The position numbers were made by a program, and so were the translations under genes. A DNA stretch of 64,000 nt, taken from Peribacillus frigoritolerans. Lineage in GTDB: Bacteria > Bacillota > Bacilli > Bacillales > Bacillaceae. The stretch covers positions 1,142,796 through 1,206,795 of the forward strand of contig NZ_SMZY01000001.1 in NCBI RefSeq assembly GCF_004358755.1, given 5' to 3'. The notes beneath the pieces are model-generated. The model was not told where the DNA came from and made no database searches. It saw only the letters and a list, made by a program, of their open reading frames with translations. Positions 34,116 to 43,722 of the stretch are shown here, piece after piece; the stretch's first letter is position 1, and each line of letters opens with the position of its first letter.

Positions 34116-35569
34116 TGGCTGTTAAAAGACTTAAAACGAAAGATAAACATATTCATAGTCTTGCAAAACTGACAGGCGGTCCATCAAATATTCTCTATCA
34201 TAAAGAAGATTTAATAGCCTATGATTGTGACGGATTTACAATTCATAAGCATTTGCCAAGAGCGGTTGTTTTTCCGAAAAATACAGAAGAAGTCGCAGCA
34301 CTCGTCAAATATTGTTCAGAAAATCAGCTGCCATTCCTTGCAAGAGGCGCGGGAACAGGCTTAAGCGGAGGCGCCATTCCTATTAACGGCGAAGTCATTA
34401 TCAGTCTGGTAAAAATGAAAAGACTGATCAGTGTAGATCTTGAAAATAGGCGGGCTGTCGTTGAACCCGGATTCGTCAATCTTAAATTAACCAACTCCAT
34501 TGCAGATAAAGGGTATTACTATGCGCCGGATCCATCAAGCCAATATTGCTGTACCATAGGGGGAAACGTTGCTGAAAATGCAGGCGGCGCCCATTGCCTC
34601 AAATATGGCGTAACAACAAACCATATCCTTGGTCTGGAGGTTGTCCTGCCTAATGGCGAGATCATTGAAATTGGTAAAAATGGTATTCCAGATTCGCCGG
34701 GATACGACCTGCTTGGTTTAATAACCGGTTCAGAGGGAACGCTTGGAATCGTCACAAAGATCACCGTAAGAATCTTGAAAAACCCTGAGTCTAAGCAGAC
34801 TGTCCTTGCTTACTTTGATAGTGTGTCAGACGGCAGCGGCGCTGTTTCAGACATTATTTCAGCTGGCATTGTCCCTGCAGCTCTTGAAATGATGGATAAA
34901 ACTGCAATTGAAGGCGTAGAGGCGGCAGCTTTTCCCGTAGGACATCCAAAAGACATTGAAGCTGTCTTATTAATAGAAGTAGACGGCATTTCTGCAGGCA
35001 TCGATGAACAGATCACTCAAATTCTAGAGGTATGTACGAAATGGAATGTCCGTGGGGTAAAGGCTGCTGAAAGTGAAGCAGAGCGTGCAAGATGGTGGGC
35101 AAACAGAAAGACAGGCTTTGGAGCAATGGGAGCAATTTCACCTGATTATCTTGTACAGGATGGAGTCATTCCGCGGAGCAGACTGCCCGAAGTCCTTGAA
35201 AAAATCAATCAGATCAGTAAAGAATCAGGTCTCCGAATAGCCAATATCTTTCATGCTGGAGACGGCAATCTGCATCCGCTTGTCTTGTTCGATTCAAGAA
35301 TTCCGGGTCAGACTGAGGCGGCTTTAAAAGCCGGCAGCGCATGTCTGCAGGTTTGTGCCAAAGTTGGCGGAACGATTACAGGTGAACATGGGGTAGGTAT
35401 TGAAAAGAGAGAAGAAATGCGGTTTGTCTTTACGGAAGAAGAAATTTCAGCACAGACAAAAGTCAGGGAAGTCTTTAACCCTGATAATCTATTAAATGCA
35501 GGTAAATTATTTCCGAGTCCAGGACGCTGTGCTGAAGTAAAAAAAGAAATGAAAGCAGCAGGCCTGTAA
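34115..35569 (+). CDS. glcD: Glycolate oxidase FAD-linked subunit GlcD
   Basis: 484 residues from ATG 34115 (AAAGGAGGAGC upstream). FAD-binding motif PFLARGAGTGLSGGAIP, then SSQYCCTIGGNVAENAGGAHCLKYG and GSEGTLGIVTKIT; the C-terminal cap has NIFHAGDGNLHPLVLFD and GTITGEHGVGIEKRE. This is the catalytic D-2-hydroxy-acid-oxidising subunit (glycolate, possibly D-lactate). Last gene of the E-F-D unit; malate synthase follows after a 117-bp gap with its own regulatory sites. Confidence 0.9.
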   Translation: MAVKRLKTKDKHIHSLAKLTGGPSNILYHKEDLIAYDCDGFTIHKHLPRAVVFPKNTEEVAALVKYCSENQLPFLARGAGTGLSGGAIPINGEVIISLVKMKRLISVDLENRRAVVEPGFVNLKLTNSIADKGYYYAPDPSSQYCCTIGGNVAENAGGAHCLKYGVTTNHILGLEVVLPNGEIIEIGKNGIPDSPGYDLLGLITGSEGTLGIVTKITVRILKNPESKQTVLAYFDSVSDGSGAVSDIISAGIVPAALEMMDKTAIEGVEAAAFPVGHPKDIEAVLLIEVDGISAGIDEQITQILEVCTKWNVRGVKAAESEAERARWWANRKTGFGAMGAISPDYLVQDGVIPRSRLPEVLEKINQISKESGLRIANIFHAGDGNLHPLVLFDSRIPGQTEAALKAGSACLQVCAKVGGTITGEHGVGIEKREEMRFVFTEEEISAQTKVREVFNPDNLLNAGKLFPSPGRCAEVKKEMKAAGL

Positions 35570-35599
35570 ATTAAATTGGTAAAATGTTCTGAAAATGAT

Positions 35600-35613
35600 T
35601 GTAAACGCTTTGA
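35600..35613 (+). promoter_or_regulatory. cre site upstream of malate synthase G
   Basis: TGTAAACGCTTTGA matches the CcpA consensus at 13 of 14 positions. It overlaps a possible -35 TTGTAA (35599-35604), paired with a -10 TATTAT (35623-35628) at 18-bp spacing, so CcpA binding would block the promoter. Confidence 0.7.
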
Positions 35614-35652
35614 TTTTCATGCTATTATTTTTTTAACAAAAAGAAAAACAAC

Positions 35653-35669
35653 GTTTTGTAATAACAAAC
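35653..35669 (+). promoter_or_regulatory. Shared 17-bp element, copy 2 (before glcB)
   Basis: GTTTTGTAATAACAAAC ends 2 nt before the AAGGAGG of malate synthase. It is the reverse complement of copy 1 with a single difference, and near-palindromic itself. Confidence 0.6.
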
Positions 35670-35686
35670 ACAAGGAGGAACGAACG

Positions 35687-37867
35687 ATGAAAGGCTATAT
35701 TCGATCAGGTAATCTTCAAGTAGCAGACGTACTCTATCAATTTATTAATTCAGAAGCACTCCCGCAGACAGGTTTAGATCAGGAGGCATTCTGGTCAGGT
35801 TTTGAAGCCATTGTTAAGGAATTGACTCCTCAAAACAAAGAACTGCTGGTAGTCCGCGATGAAATTCAGAGCAAAATCAATTCATGGCACAGGGAAAACA
35901 GCGGAACATTTGATTTTGAAGCTTATAAAGCGTTTTTACATGAAATTGGATACTTAGAGCCAAAAGCAGAGGATTTTAAGATTACAACTCAAAATGTTGA
36001 TGATGAAATTGCTGTTCAGGCTGGTCCTCAATTAGTCGTGCCGGTCAATAATGCGCGCTATGCGATCAATGCGGCAAATGCGCGCTGGGGAAGCTTATAT
36101 GATGCCTTATACGGGACAGATGCCATCAGTGAAGAGGACGGTGCCCGCCGCGAAGGCTCATATAACCCTGTCCGCGGAGAAAAAGTCATTGAATTTGCGC
36201 GAAATTTTCTTGACGAAACAGTGCCTCTAAAAGATGCATCCCATAAAGATGCAGCAGAATATGCGATTGTTGATGGAGCGTTATCGGTCACATTAAGCAG
36301 CGGTCAAAAAACAGGTCTTAAAGACAATGAAAAATTGGCTGGATACCAGGGAGATGCAGATTCGCCGGCTGCCATCCTTCTTAAAAACAACGGGCTTCAC
36401 TTTGAAATTCAAATCGACCGAAGCCATTCAATCGGCAAAACAGATTTAGCAGGCGTGAAAGATATTCTGCTTGAAGCAGCGCTGACAACTATTATGGATT
36501 GCGAAGATTCTGTTACAGCTGTAGATGCGGAAGACAAAGTGATCGTGTACCGCAATTGGCTAGGCTTAATGACAGGAAATCTTGCGTCTACATTCAAAAA
36601 AGGCAAGCAGACAATGACACGTACCCTGAACCCTGACCGAACGTATACAAGCGTTAATGGTGAAGAATTTACTCTCTCTGGAAGATCGCTGATGTTTGTG
36701 CGAAATGTGGGACACCTGATGACAAACAATGCCATTCTTGATGAAAACGGAGAGGAAATCAGGGAAGGCATCCTGGATTGTGTGATGACTGCACTGCTTG
36801 CAAAACATTCCTTGCTCGGAACCGGACAATATCAAAACTCTTCAAAAGGATCTGTCTATATCGTTAAACCGAAAATGCACGGATCCAAAGAAGTTGCCTT
36901 TGCAAACAATCTGTTTAATAGAGTCGAAGATTTGCTTGGGCTTGAACGCAATACCATTAAAATCGGGGTAATGGATGAAGAAAGACGTACGTCTCTAAAC
37001 TTAAAAGCAGCAATACGTGAAGTAAAAGACCGGATCGCATTCATTAATACAGGATTCCTGGACCGTACCGGTGATGAAATTCATACTTCTATGGAAGCGG
37101 GTCCGATGATTCCTAAAAATGAGATGAAATCTTCGCCTTGGCTTTTGGGCTACGAAAAATCAAATGTTTATGCAGGCCTCGAAAGCGGCTTCCAGGGCCG
37201 TGCGCAAATCGGCAAAGGCATGTGGGCTATGCCGGACATGATGGCTGAGATGCTTAAACAAAAATCTGGCCATCTAAAAGCAGGAGCAAACACAGCTTGG
37301 GTTCCTTCGCCAACAGCAGCAACACTTCATGCACTGCACTATCACCAGGTAGATGTAACAGAAGTCCAAAATCAGCTAAAAAAAGAAGTGAAGGATTTAA
37401 GAGACGACATTCTCATCATTCCTGCTGCTGAAAATGCGAATTGGAGCAAGGAAGAAATTCAGCAGGAGCTTGATAACAATGCACAAGGAATTCTTGGATA
37501 TGTTGTGCGGTGGGTCGAGCAGGGTGTCGGCTGCTCTAAAGTGCCGGATTACTATAATGTCGGTTTGATGGAAGACCGCGCTACGCTCAGAATCTCAAGT
37601 CAGCATCTTGCAAACTGGCTGCACCACGGCATCTGCACAAAAGAGCAGGTAAAAGAAACGCTTGAACGAATGGCAAAAGTGGTAGACAAACAGAATGAAG
37701 GGGATCCGCTTTATATGCCAATGGCTCCTAATTATGAAAATTCGGTTGCTTTCCGAGCTGCATGCGATCTTGTTTTTGAAGGCTATGATCAGCCAAATGG
37801 CTACACAGAACCAATCCTGCACCGCCGCCGCTTGGAAGCTAAAGCTAAATTTGCAGTTAAGCAATAA
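35687..37867 (+). CDS. glcB: Malate synthase G
   Basis: 726 residues from ATG 35687 (AAGGAGGAACG upstream), matching the usual 720-730 of the G isoform. [86 protein letters not shown] (read in parts) and [20 protein letters not shown] are hallmarks. It condenses glyoxylate with acetyl-CoA to malate and removes the glyoxylate made by GlcDEF. Followed after 30 bp by malic enzyme. Confidence 0.93.
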   Translation: MKGYIRSGNLQVADVLYQFINSEALPQTGLDQEAFWSGFEAIVKELTPQNKELLVVRDEIQSKINSWHRENSGTFDFEAYKAFLHEIGYLEPKAEDFKITTQNVDDEIAVQAGPQLVVPVNNARYAINAANARWGSLYDALYGTDAISEEDGARREGSYNPVRGEKVIEFARNFLDETVPLKDASHKDAAEYAIVDGALSVTLSSGQKTGLKDNEKLAGYQGDADSPAAILLKNNGLHFEIQIDRSHSIGKTDLAGVKDILLEAALTTIMDCEDSVTAVDAEDKVIVYRNWLGLMTGNLASTFKKGKQTMTRTLNPDRTYTSVNGEEFTLSGRSLMFVRNVGHLMTNNAILDENGEEIREGILDCVMTALLAKHSLLGTGQYQNSSKGSVYIVKPKMHGSKEVAFANNLFNRVEDLLGLERNTIKIGVMDEERRTSLNLKAAIREVKDRIAFINTGFLDRTGDEIHTSMEAGPMIPKNEMKSSPWLLGYEKSNVYAGLESGFQGRAQIGKGMWAMPDMMAEMLKQKSGHLKAGANTAWVPSPTAATLHALHYHQVDVTEVQNQLKKEVKDLRDDILIIPAAENANWSKEEIQQELDNNAQGILGYVVRWVEQGVGCSKVPDYYNVGLMEDRATLRISSQHLANWLHHGICTKEQVKETLERMAKVVDKQNEGDPLYMPMAPNYENSVAFRAACDLVFEGYDQPNGYTEPILHRRRLEAKAKFAVKQ

Positions 37868-37897
37868 TCTAATCATTTATTTTAAGGAGATGAGGCA

Positions 37898-39085
37898 ATG
37901 CAGCACCTTCGGGAAAAATCGCTGGACCTTCACAAGCGTTCACATGGGAAATTAAGTGTTACGGTTAAAGTTTCTGTAGAAAATTCGCATGATTTAAGTC
38001 TGGTTTATTCCCCAGGGGTGGCAGAGCCTTGCAGAGAAATCCATCAAAACCCTGAAAAGATATACGATTATACGATGAAAGGCAATTTGGTTGCCGTCAT
38101 TTCAGACGGCTCCGCAGTATTAGGCTTAGGCAATATAGGAGCCTCTGCTTCTATGCCTGTAATGGAAGGAAAAGCCGCTTTGTTTAAAGCCTTTGCCGAC
38201 ATTGATGCTTTTCCGCTTTGTCTGAATACAAATGATCCTGAAGAGATTATTGCAATTGTGAAAGCACTGGAACCGACTTTTGGCGGCGTAAATTTAGAGG
38301 ATATTTCAGCACCAAATTGCTTTATCGTTGAAGAACGATTAAAACGGGAAATGAACATCCCTGTTTTTCACGATGATCAGCACGGTACAGCCATTGTAAC
38401 AGCCGCGGGCCTGATAAATGCATTAAAGATGGTCGGTAAACGACTTAAAAATGTGAAAATCGTCATAAATGGCGCCGGGGCTGCCGGGATTGCGATTACG
38501 AAGCTCCTCCTTGAAATGGGAGCAGAAAATGTCATCATGTGCGATACAAAAGGATCGATTTACAAAGGACGAACAGCCGGCATGAATCCGATGAAGGAAT
38601 TGATCTCAGAGCTGACAAATAAAAGCTTATTTCAAGGGACGCTTGATGACGCTTTAAGGGAAGCAGATGTTTTTATTGGCGTTTCCGCTGCAGGAGCTGT
38701 TTCTGGTGAAATGGTTCAAGAAATGAATAAGGATGCGATTATTTTTGCCATGGCAAATCCAGATCCGGAAATCATGCCCGAAGCCGCAAAAGCTGCTGGA
38801 GCAGTAATTGTGGGAACGGGAAGATCGGATTTGCCTAATCAAGTCAATAATGTCCTGGCCTTTCCAGGGATTTTTAAAGGAGCCCTGCAAGTGCATGCGA
38901 CTGAAATCAATGAGGAAATGAAAATGGCTGCTGTTTATGCCATTGCTGATTTAATTACACCATCAGAGCTTGAATATGAGTATGTCATTCCGCATGCGTT
39001 TGATAAAAGAGTCGCTGCAGCTGTATCAGAAGCTGTTGCACAAGCAGCCGTCAGATCAGGAGCTGCACGTAAAACTACGTTTTGA
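37898..39085 (+). CDS. NAD(P)-dependent malic enzyme
   Basis: 395 residues, the short bacterial YtsJ/MaeA-like type. SLVYSPGVAEPC, VAVISDGSAVLGLGNIGA, VNLEDISAPNCF, HDDQHGTAIVTAAG and the nucleotide site INGAGAAGIAITKLL are visible. It decarboxylates malate to pyruvate. Next to malate synthase it closes a glyoxylate-to-pyruvate route that, with pyruvate dehydrogenase, forms a dicarboxylic-acid cycle. AAGGAGATG lies before the ATG. Confidence 0.9.
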   Translation: MQHLREKSLDLHKRSHGKLSVTVKVSVENSHDLSLVYSPGVAEPCREIHQNPEKIYDYTMKGNLVAVISDGSAVLGLGNIGASASMPVMEGKAALFKAFADIDAFPLCLNTNDPEEIIAIVKALEPTFGGVNLEDISAPNCFIVEERLKREMNIPVFHDDQHGTAIVTAAGLINALKMVGKRLKNVKIVINGAGAAGIAITKLLLEMGAENVIMCDTKGSIYKGRTAGMNPMKELISELTNKSLFQGTLDDALREADVFIGVSAAGAVSGEMVQEMNKDAIIFAMANPDPEIMPEAAKAAGAVIVGTGRSDLPNQVNNVLAFPGIFKGALQVHATEINEEMKMAAVYAIADLITPSELEYEYVIPHAFDKRVAAAVSEAVAQAAVRSGAARKTTF

Positions 39086-39098
39086 AAGGGGTACAGCC

Positions 39099-39875
39099 AT
39101 GAAATTTGTCCGATTTAAAGATCAGTCAGCTGTCTATAGCGGAGTTTTAAAAGACTCTGAAATCAAAGAAATAAAAGGTGATATCTTTAAAGACTGGGAG
39201 TATACAGGCCGTTCTTTTCAAAAAGAGCAGGTTCAGCTGCTTGCACCTATACTGCCAAATCAGATAATCGGAATTGGCGCAAACTACGTCTCAAATAAGG
39301 TGGATATACCTGAGGTGCTCCCTGAAATTCCGGTGTTTTTCTTCAAGCCGACCTCATCCGTTATTGGTCCTGAAGAAAATATTGTCATTCCTGCCGGCGC
39401 AAAACAGGTGAAATTTGAGTCAGAGCTTGCCATTATCATAGGGAAAGAGGCGAAAAACGTCCCTGAATCAGAGGTTCTGGATTATGTGTTTGGCTACACA
39501 ATAGGAAATGATGTAACAGCTCCTGTCTTTTTCCACGGGGACGGACACTGGACAATCGGCAAATCATTTGATACATTCACACCTCTTGGACCAGTCATTG
39601 AAACAGAGCTTGATCCGTTCAATGTGAATGTGGAAGCGAGATTAAACGGAGCTTTGAAGCAGGATAGCCCGACCGATCTTATGATTATTCCAATTCGAAA
39701 AATGATTTCCTATTTAACCAGCGTCATGACTCTGCGGGAAGGGGACGTCATTTTAACAGGAAGTCCTGTTGGGGCAGAATTAGTAAATACAGGTGATGTC
39801 ATCGAATGCGAAATCAAAGAAATCGGCATTCTAAGGAATTCATTCGCTGAAGCTAGAGAGAGCGTAAAAAGCTAG
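39099..39875 (+). CDS. Fumarylacetoacetate hydrolase (FAH) family protein
   Basis: 258 residues from ATG 39099 (GAAAGGGG upstream), 13 bp after malic enzyme. The FAH fold motifs IGIGANYVSN, VFFFKPTSSVIGP, FESELAIIIGKEAKNV, YTIGNDVTA, KSFDTFTPLGPVI and EGDVILTGSPVGAELV contain the expected metal-binding Glu/Asp residues. Family members hydrolyse acylpyruvates or act as oxaloacetate decarboxylase/tautomerase (FAHD1 type). Beside malic enzyme, action on a C4 keto acid is plausible but unproven. Confidence 0.8.
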   Translation: MKFVRFKDQSAVYSGVLKDSEIKEIKGDIFKDWEYTGRSFQKEQVQLLAPILPNQIIGIGANYVSNKVDIPEVLPEIPVFFFKPTSSVIGPEENIVIPAGAKQVKFESELAIIIGKEAKNVPESEVLDYVFGYTIGNDVTAPVFFHGDGHWTIGKSFDTFTPLGPVIETELDPFNVNVEARLNGALKQDSPTDLMIIPIRKMISYLTSVMTLREGDVILTGSPVGAELVNTGDVIECEIKEIGILRNSFAEARESVKS

Positions 39876-39904
39876 AGGATCCTTTCTTTACCCGGTATCA
39901 GGCA

Positions 39905-39913
39905 TGATATACT
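39905..39913 (+). promoter_or_regulatory. Extended -10 promoter of the IclR gene
   Basis: TGATATACT has the TG-n extension and a TATACT -10 box; the -35 region is poor. It lies 35 bp before the predicted start codon. Confidence 0.45.
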
Positions 39914-39948
39914 AGAGTTAAAGTCAATATGCACCAGAGGTGAGAGGG

Positions 39949-40716
39949 TTGGATCGAGAAAATATGGTGAAGTCCGTCAGCCGGGCACTGGATATCATCA
40001 CGCTCGTAAGTTTAAAAAAAGGCGGACTTGGGGTCACCGAAATAGCGAATCAAATCGACATTAATAAAAGCTCCGTTTACAGGATTTTGTCTACACTTGT
40101 GCAATACGGCTATATAGAACAGGATGCTGAGACGGGAAAGTACAAGCTTGGCTATAAATTCCTGGAAATCAGTTCAAAGCTGCTTGAATCCATAGATTTA
40201 AGAGCTGAAGCGAGAATGTATTTACAGGAACTTGAAAATGAAACAAACGAAGTTATCCATTTAGTTGTGTATGATCAGGGTGAAGTAGTGTATATAGAAA
40301 AGCTGGACGGCAGTGAAACGCTGCGAATGCATTCAAAGGTGGGCAAGCGTGCCCCCATGCACTGTACATCAGTTGGAAAAGCCATACTAGCTTATCTTCC
40401 GTCAAGCGTGGTATTGGAGATTCTGGAGCGAAAAGGCCTCCCGATGCATACTGACAAAACGATTACGAATAAAGAAGACTTCCTCCTGGAGCTGAATACA
40501 GTCAGGCAAAAAGGCTATGCTCTTGACCTGGAAGAGAATGAAAATGGAATTACATGCATCGCCGTGCCTATTTTTGATCATATGGGTAATGCTATTGCAG
40601 CTGTGAGTATTTCTGGCCCAACGATTCGCATGACAGAAGAAAGACTGGAACATCTTCAGTCCCGCATGCGAAATATAGGCAGGCAAATATCCTTAAGACT
40701 TGGATTTGAAAAATAG
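39949..40716 (+). CDS. IclR family transcriptional regulator
   Basis: 255 residues from TTG 39949, 8 nt after AGAGG; a GTG at 39940 overlaps that site. Winged helix SVSRALDIITLVSLKKGG, VTEIANQIDINKSSVYRILSTL; C-terminal effector domain with VHYDQGEVVYIEKLDG-like segment, HCTSVGKAILAYLP and ENGITCIAVPIFDHMGNAIAAVSISGP. It is placed between the malate/FAH genes and the permease, and may control either. The near-perfect inverted repeat at 40865-40899 is a candidate site. Confidence 0.85.
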   Translation: MDRENMVKSVSRALDIITLVSLKKGGLGVTEIANQIDINKSSVYRILSTLVQYGYIEQDAETGKYKLGYKFLEISSKLLESIDLRAEARMYLQELENETNEVIHLVVYDQGEVVYIEKLDGSETLRMHSKVGKRAPMHCTSVGKAILAYLPSSVVLEILERKGLPMHTDKTITNKEDFLLELNTVRQKGYALDLEENENGITCIAVPIFDHMGNAIAAVSISGPTIRMTEERLEHLQSRMRNIGRQISLRLGFEK

Positions 40717-40733
40717 AATAAGCTTCAATGGTA

Positions 40734-40784
40734 AAATTTGTTCGGAGTTCACTTTTCTAAAGGTATACCGGACAAATTTTTTTT
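40734..40784 (+). terminator. Terminator of the IclR gene
   Basis: AAATTTGTTCGG (40734-40745) pairs with CCGGACAAATTT (40768-40779), one G-U, with a 22-nt loop, followed by TTTTT. Confidence 0.65.
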
Positions 40785-40819
40785 GGAGAAAAATAAGAAA
40801 TTAAATTTTCTAAATATTG

Positions 40820-40847
40820 TTGAAATTACAATCATAGTTTGTATAAT
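40820..40847 (+). promoter_or_regulatory. Sigma-A promoter of the LctP-type permease gene
   Basis: TTGAAA (40820-40825) and a consensus TATAAT (40842-40847) with 16-bp spacing. Start point predicted near 40854. Confidence 0.65.
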
Positions 40848-40864
40848 TAATTTGAGGCACCTCG

Positions 40865-40899
40865 TGTTATACAACAATATTAACTATTGTTGTATAACA
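40865..40899. promoter_or_regulatory. Perfect 15-bp inverted repeat downstream of the permease promoter
   Basis: TGTTATACAACAATA (40865-40879) and TATTGTTGTATAACA (40885-40899) are exact reverse complements around TTAAC. Each arm contains a near-palindromic 12-mer TGTTRTAYAACA, so this may be two operators 23 bp apart from about +11 to +45, or a transcript hairpin. There is no T-run, so it is not a terminator. Confidence 0.7.
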
Positions 40900-40930
40900 T
40901 GTTTCTTCATTGGAAACAAACAGAAATGAT

Positions 40931-40947
40931 GTTGCGCATTACGAAAC
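40931..40947 (+). promoter_or_regulatory. Shared 17-bp element, weaker copy 3 (before permease)
   Basis: GTTGCGCATTACGAAAC matches the copy-1/copy-2 consensus at 12 of 17 positions (GTT...ATTAC-AAAC) and lies, like them, directly before a ribosome binding site (AAGGGGG). Confidence 0.4.
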
Positions 40948-40965
40948 AAAAAGGGGGAATTGTTT

Positions 40966-42747
40966 GTGAGTACGGGGATGTTAGGGTTTTTATCACTGCT
41001 TCCGATTTTAGTTGTTGGTATCTTCTTGGTAGGTCTCAGGTGGCCAGCCAGCAAAGCCATGCCAATTTCGTATCTAACCGCGATCGGACTTTCGCTGTTT
41101 GTATGGAAAGTGCCTGGAACAACTGTTGCAGCTGCATCTGTCAATGGGTTAGTAGTTGCAGCCACGCTGCTGTACATTATTTTCGGGGCGATTCTTTTGT
41201 TAAACACATTGCAGGAGAGCGGCGGAATTAAAACCATTCGCCAGGGCTTTACAGATATTTCTGTAGACAGACGCATTCAGGTTATTATCATCGCCTGGCT
41301 GTTCGGCTCATTTATCGAAGGAGCATCAGGCTTTGGAACACCGGCAGCAGTTGCTGTACCGCTGATGGTCGGACTTGGATTCCCGGCTATGGCTGCTGTA
41401 ATTGCCGGGATGGTGATTCAAAGTACTCCTGTTTCATTTGGGGCAGTGGGAACGCCGATGCTTGTAGGCGTGCAAACAGGTTTATCCGCAGATGCAGGCA
41501 TTACAGATGATTTTCTTGCACTTGTCACAGAAATTGGAGGCCAGGTTGCGATATTACATATGATTGCCGGAACGCTTATTCCGCTGTTTGTAGTCGCATT
41601 GATGACAAGATATTTCGGAAAAAACAAATCATTTTCTGAGGGATTGAAGGTTTGGAAATTCGCCTTATTTTCTGCCTTTGCTATGACCATTCCGTATGTG
41701 ATTGTTGCAAATACTTTAGGACCGGAATTTCCGTCCATGGTCGGCGGGTTAGCAGGACTTGCAATCGTAGTTTTCGCAGCTAAAAAAGGATTCCTGATGC
41801 CGCCAAAAGAAGAAGCATGGGATTTTGAAGAAAAGTCAAAATGGGATCCAGAGTGGACGGGTTCACTTGAAATAAAAGATATCACTCATAAGAGCGGAAA
41901 TATGAGTATGCTTAAGGCGTGGGCACCGTATATTCTGGTTGGAGCATTTTTAGTGATATCAAGATTGAAAGCGCTTCCTGTCATAGACTGGCTTCAATCA
42001 TGGGTTGTATCATTTCCGAACATGTTTGGCTCAGAAGTAAGCGCAAGCTTTCAGCCCCTTTATTTACCGGGAACCATCTTTATCTTAGTATCACTCATTA
42101 CGTTCTTCCTTCACGGAATGAATGGTAGCGCATACAAATCTGCCTGGTCTCAATCAGCTAAAACAACATTAGCTGCATCTACAGCCCTTATCTTTACGGT
42201 TCCGATGGTTCAAGTCTTCACAAATTCAAAAGGCGGAGCAGCGGGCTTTGACGCCATGCCAATTGAACTCGCTAACGGAGCAGCAGCCATTGCCGGAGAG
42301 TTCTGGCCATTCTTCGCTACTTTTATCGGCGGAATCGGAGCCTTTATCGCAGGAAGCAACACGGTCAGCAACATGATGTTCAGTTTATTTCAATATGATG
42401 TCGGCACTCAAATCGGCGTAGATCCTACATGGATTGTAGCCCTTCAAGCTGTTGGCGGAGCTGCAGGAAACATGATTTGTGTTCATAATGTCGTTGCGGC
42501 ATCAGCAGTGGTTGGCCTTTTCGGTAAAGAAGGCCTTGTTATTCGGAAAACATTATTTCCATTCACTTATTATGCCTTATTATCAGGAGCAGTCGGATAT
42601 TCCATCGTTTGGTATTCGCAAAAAGGGATCTTCAACCTTGGTTCCTATATTGCCGTTGCGATTGCGATGGCAGCCATATATATTGTCGCGACTAACCAGA
42701 AGCGATCCGAAATGATTGTGAGCAGCGATAAGAGCATGAAATTATAA
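40966..42747 (+). CDS. LctP family glycolate/L-lactate permease
   Basis: 593 residues from GTG 40966, 9 nt after AAGGGGG; a TTG at 40960 is also possible. A polytopic membrane protein of the lactate permease family ([73 protein letters not shown]). Family members import L-lactate, D-lactate or glycolate with protons. It lies between the glycolate (glc) and lactate (lut) operons and could serve both. A strong promoter and inverted repeat precede it. Confidence 0.88.
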   Translation: MSTGMLGFLSLLPILVVGIFLVGLRWPASKAMPISYLTAIGLSLFVWKVPGTTVAAASVNGLVVAATLLYIIFGAILLLNTLQESGGIKTIRQGFTDISVDRRIQVIIIAWLFGSFIEGASGFGTPAAVAVPLMVGLGFPAMAAVIAGMVIQSTPVSFGAVGTPMLVGVQTGLSADAGITDDFLALVTEIGGQVAILHMIAGTLIPLFVVALMTRYFGKNKSFSEGLKVWKFALFSAFAMTIPYVIVANTLGPEFPSMVGGLAGLAIVVFAAKKGFLMPPKEEAWDFEEKSKWDPEWTGSLEIKDITHKSGNMSMLKAWAPYILVGAFLVISRLKALPVIDWLQSWVVSFPNMFGSEVSASFQPLYLPGTIFILVSLITFFLHGMNGSAYKSAWSQSAKTTLAASTALIFTVPMVQVFTNSKGGAAGFDAMPIELANGAAAIAGEFWPFFATFIGGIGAFIAGSNTVSNMMFSLFQYDVGTQIGVDPTWIVALQAVGGAAGNMICVHNVVAASAVVGLFGKEGLVIRKTLFPFTYYALLSGAVGYSIVWYSQKGIFNLGSYIAVAIAMAAIYIVATNQKRSEMIVSSDKSMKL

Positions 42748-42763
42748 ATTGTTTTTGAGTAAG

Positions 42764-42788
42764 CTGCCTGTTGTACAGGCAGTTTTTT
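42764..42788 (+). terminator. Terminator of the permease gene
   Basis: CTGCCTG (42764-42770) pairs perfectly with CAGGCAG (42776-42782) around TTGTA and is followed by TTTTTT. Confidence 0.85.
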
Positions 42789-43017
42789 CAAATTTAATTA
42801 GGCTCTTCCAGCCTTTAATAAAGACAGCAGCTGACAGCCTCATTAAAATCGGTTCAGACAAAAGATTGAAAGAAATTGTAAAAAAACTGTAATGAAAAAA
42901 TGAATAGCACCCAATGCTATACTAGTCTTAGAATTATTTTACATTACTGAAGTCATCTCACCAAAGAACAAACTCACGTACCCTGCTTTGAAATCATAAT
43001 GAAGGAAGGTAGAAAAA

Positions 43018-43590
43018 ATGAGTAAAAATGTTCTGATTCTGACTGGAGATGCCGTTGAAGCCCTGGAGGTATTTTATCCTTATTACCGATGTCTGGAAGA
43101 AAATATTTCGTGTACGATTGCTTCCCCTGTAAAGAAGAAACTGCAGACAGTTGTTCATGATTTTCTCCCGGAAATGGATACATTTACAGAGAAGTTAGGC
43201 TATAAAATTGATTCACATGCATCTGTTGATGAAATTGATCCTGCTGATTTTGACGGACTGATTATTCCCGGAGGACGAGCACCTGAGTATATTCGCATGA
43301 ATTCAAAAGTTCAGGAAATTGCTGCTCATTTTTTAAAAGAGGATAAGCCCTTGGGTGTTATCTGCCATGGACAGCTTGTCCTGACAACTGTCCGGGAATA
43401 TTTAAAAGGACGTGAAGTCACGGCGTACAGTGCATGCAGACCTGAAGTTGAAGCAGCAGGTGCAACATATATTGAAGAAATGCTTCACGTAGATGGAAAC
43501 CTGGTCACTGGGCACGCCTGGCCTGATTTGCCGGGATTTATGAGAGAATTCTTTAAAGTCCTTCATGTTCCTCAGAAAACAGGGGTTTAA
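43018..43590 (+). CDS. DJ-1/PfpI family protein
   Basis: 190 residues; a flavodoxin-like class I glutamine-amidotransferase-like fold. The nucleophile elbow VICHGQLVL carries Cys116, preceded by LIIPGGRAPEYIR and followed by YSACRPEVEAAGATYIE. Members act as deglycases/glyoxalases, chaperones or stress proteases. A methylglyoxal- or glyoxal-related role would fit the neighbouring lactate and glyoxylate genes, but this is inference. GGAAGG precedes the ATG; a terminator follows. Confidence 0.82.
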   Translation: MSKNVLILTGDAVEALEVFYPYYRCLEENISCTIASPVKKKLQTVVHDFLPEMDTFTEKLGYKIDSHASVDEIDPADFDGLIIPGGRAPEYIRMNSKVQEIAAHFLKEDKPLGVICHGQLVLTTVREYLKGREVTAYSACRPEVEAAGATYIEEMLHVDGNLVTGHAWPDLPGFMREFFKVLHVPQKTGV

Positions 43591-43603
43591 TTAAAGGAAT
43601 GAT

Positions 43604-43636
43604 AAGACTGTGGGAACTTAATCTCACGGTCTTTTT
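43604..43636 (+). terminator. Terminator of the DJ-1 gene
   Basis: AAGACTGTG pairs with CACGGTCTT (one G-U), followed by TTT. Confidence 0.7.
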
Positions 43637-43722
43637 ATGTTCATATACAGAGGCTCTAAAAATATGGTTAAAAAATGGTGTATAATAAAAGTAAGAATAT
43701 TTCGATAAGAGGAGGAGAGTTC

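Noticed and set aside
41966..41982. cre-like TGAAAGCGCTTCCT inside the permease gene
   Set aside because: Deep inside the coding region and explained by ordinary codons; no nearby promoter.
42749..42892. Open frame of 47 codons after the permease stop, ending KRLKEIVKKL
   Set aside because: No ribosome binding site, it runs through the permease terminator hairpin, and I recognise no family. It could be a remnant but there is not enough evidence.
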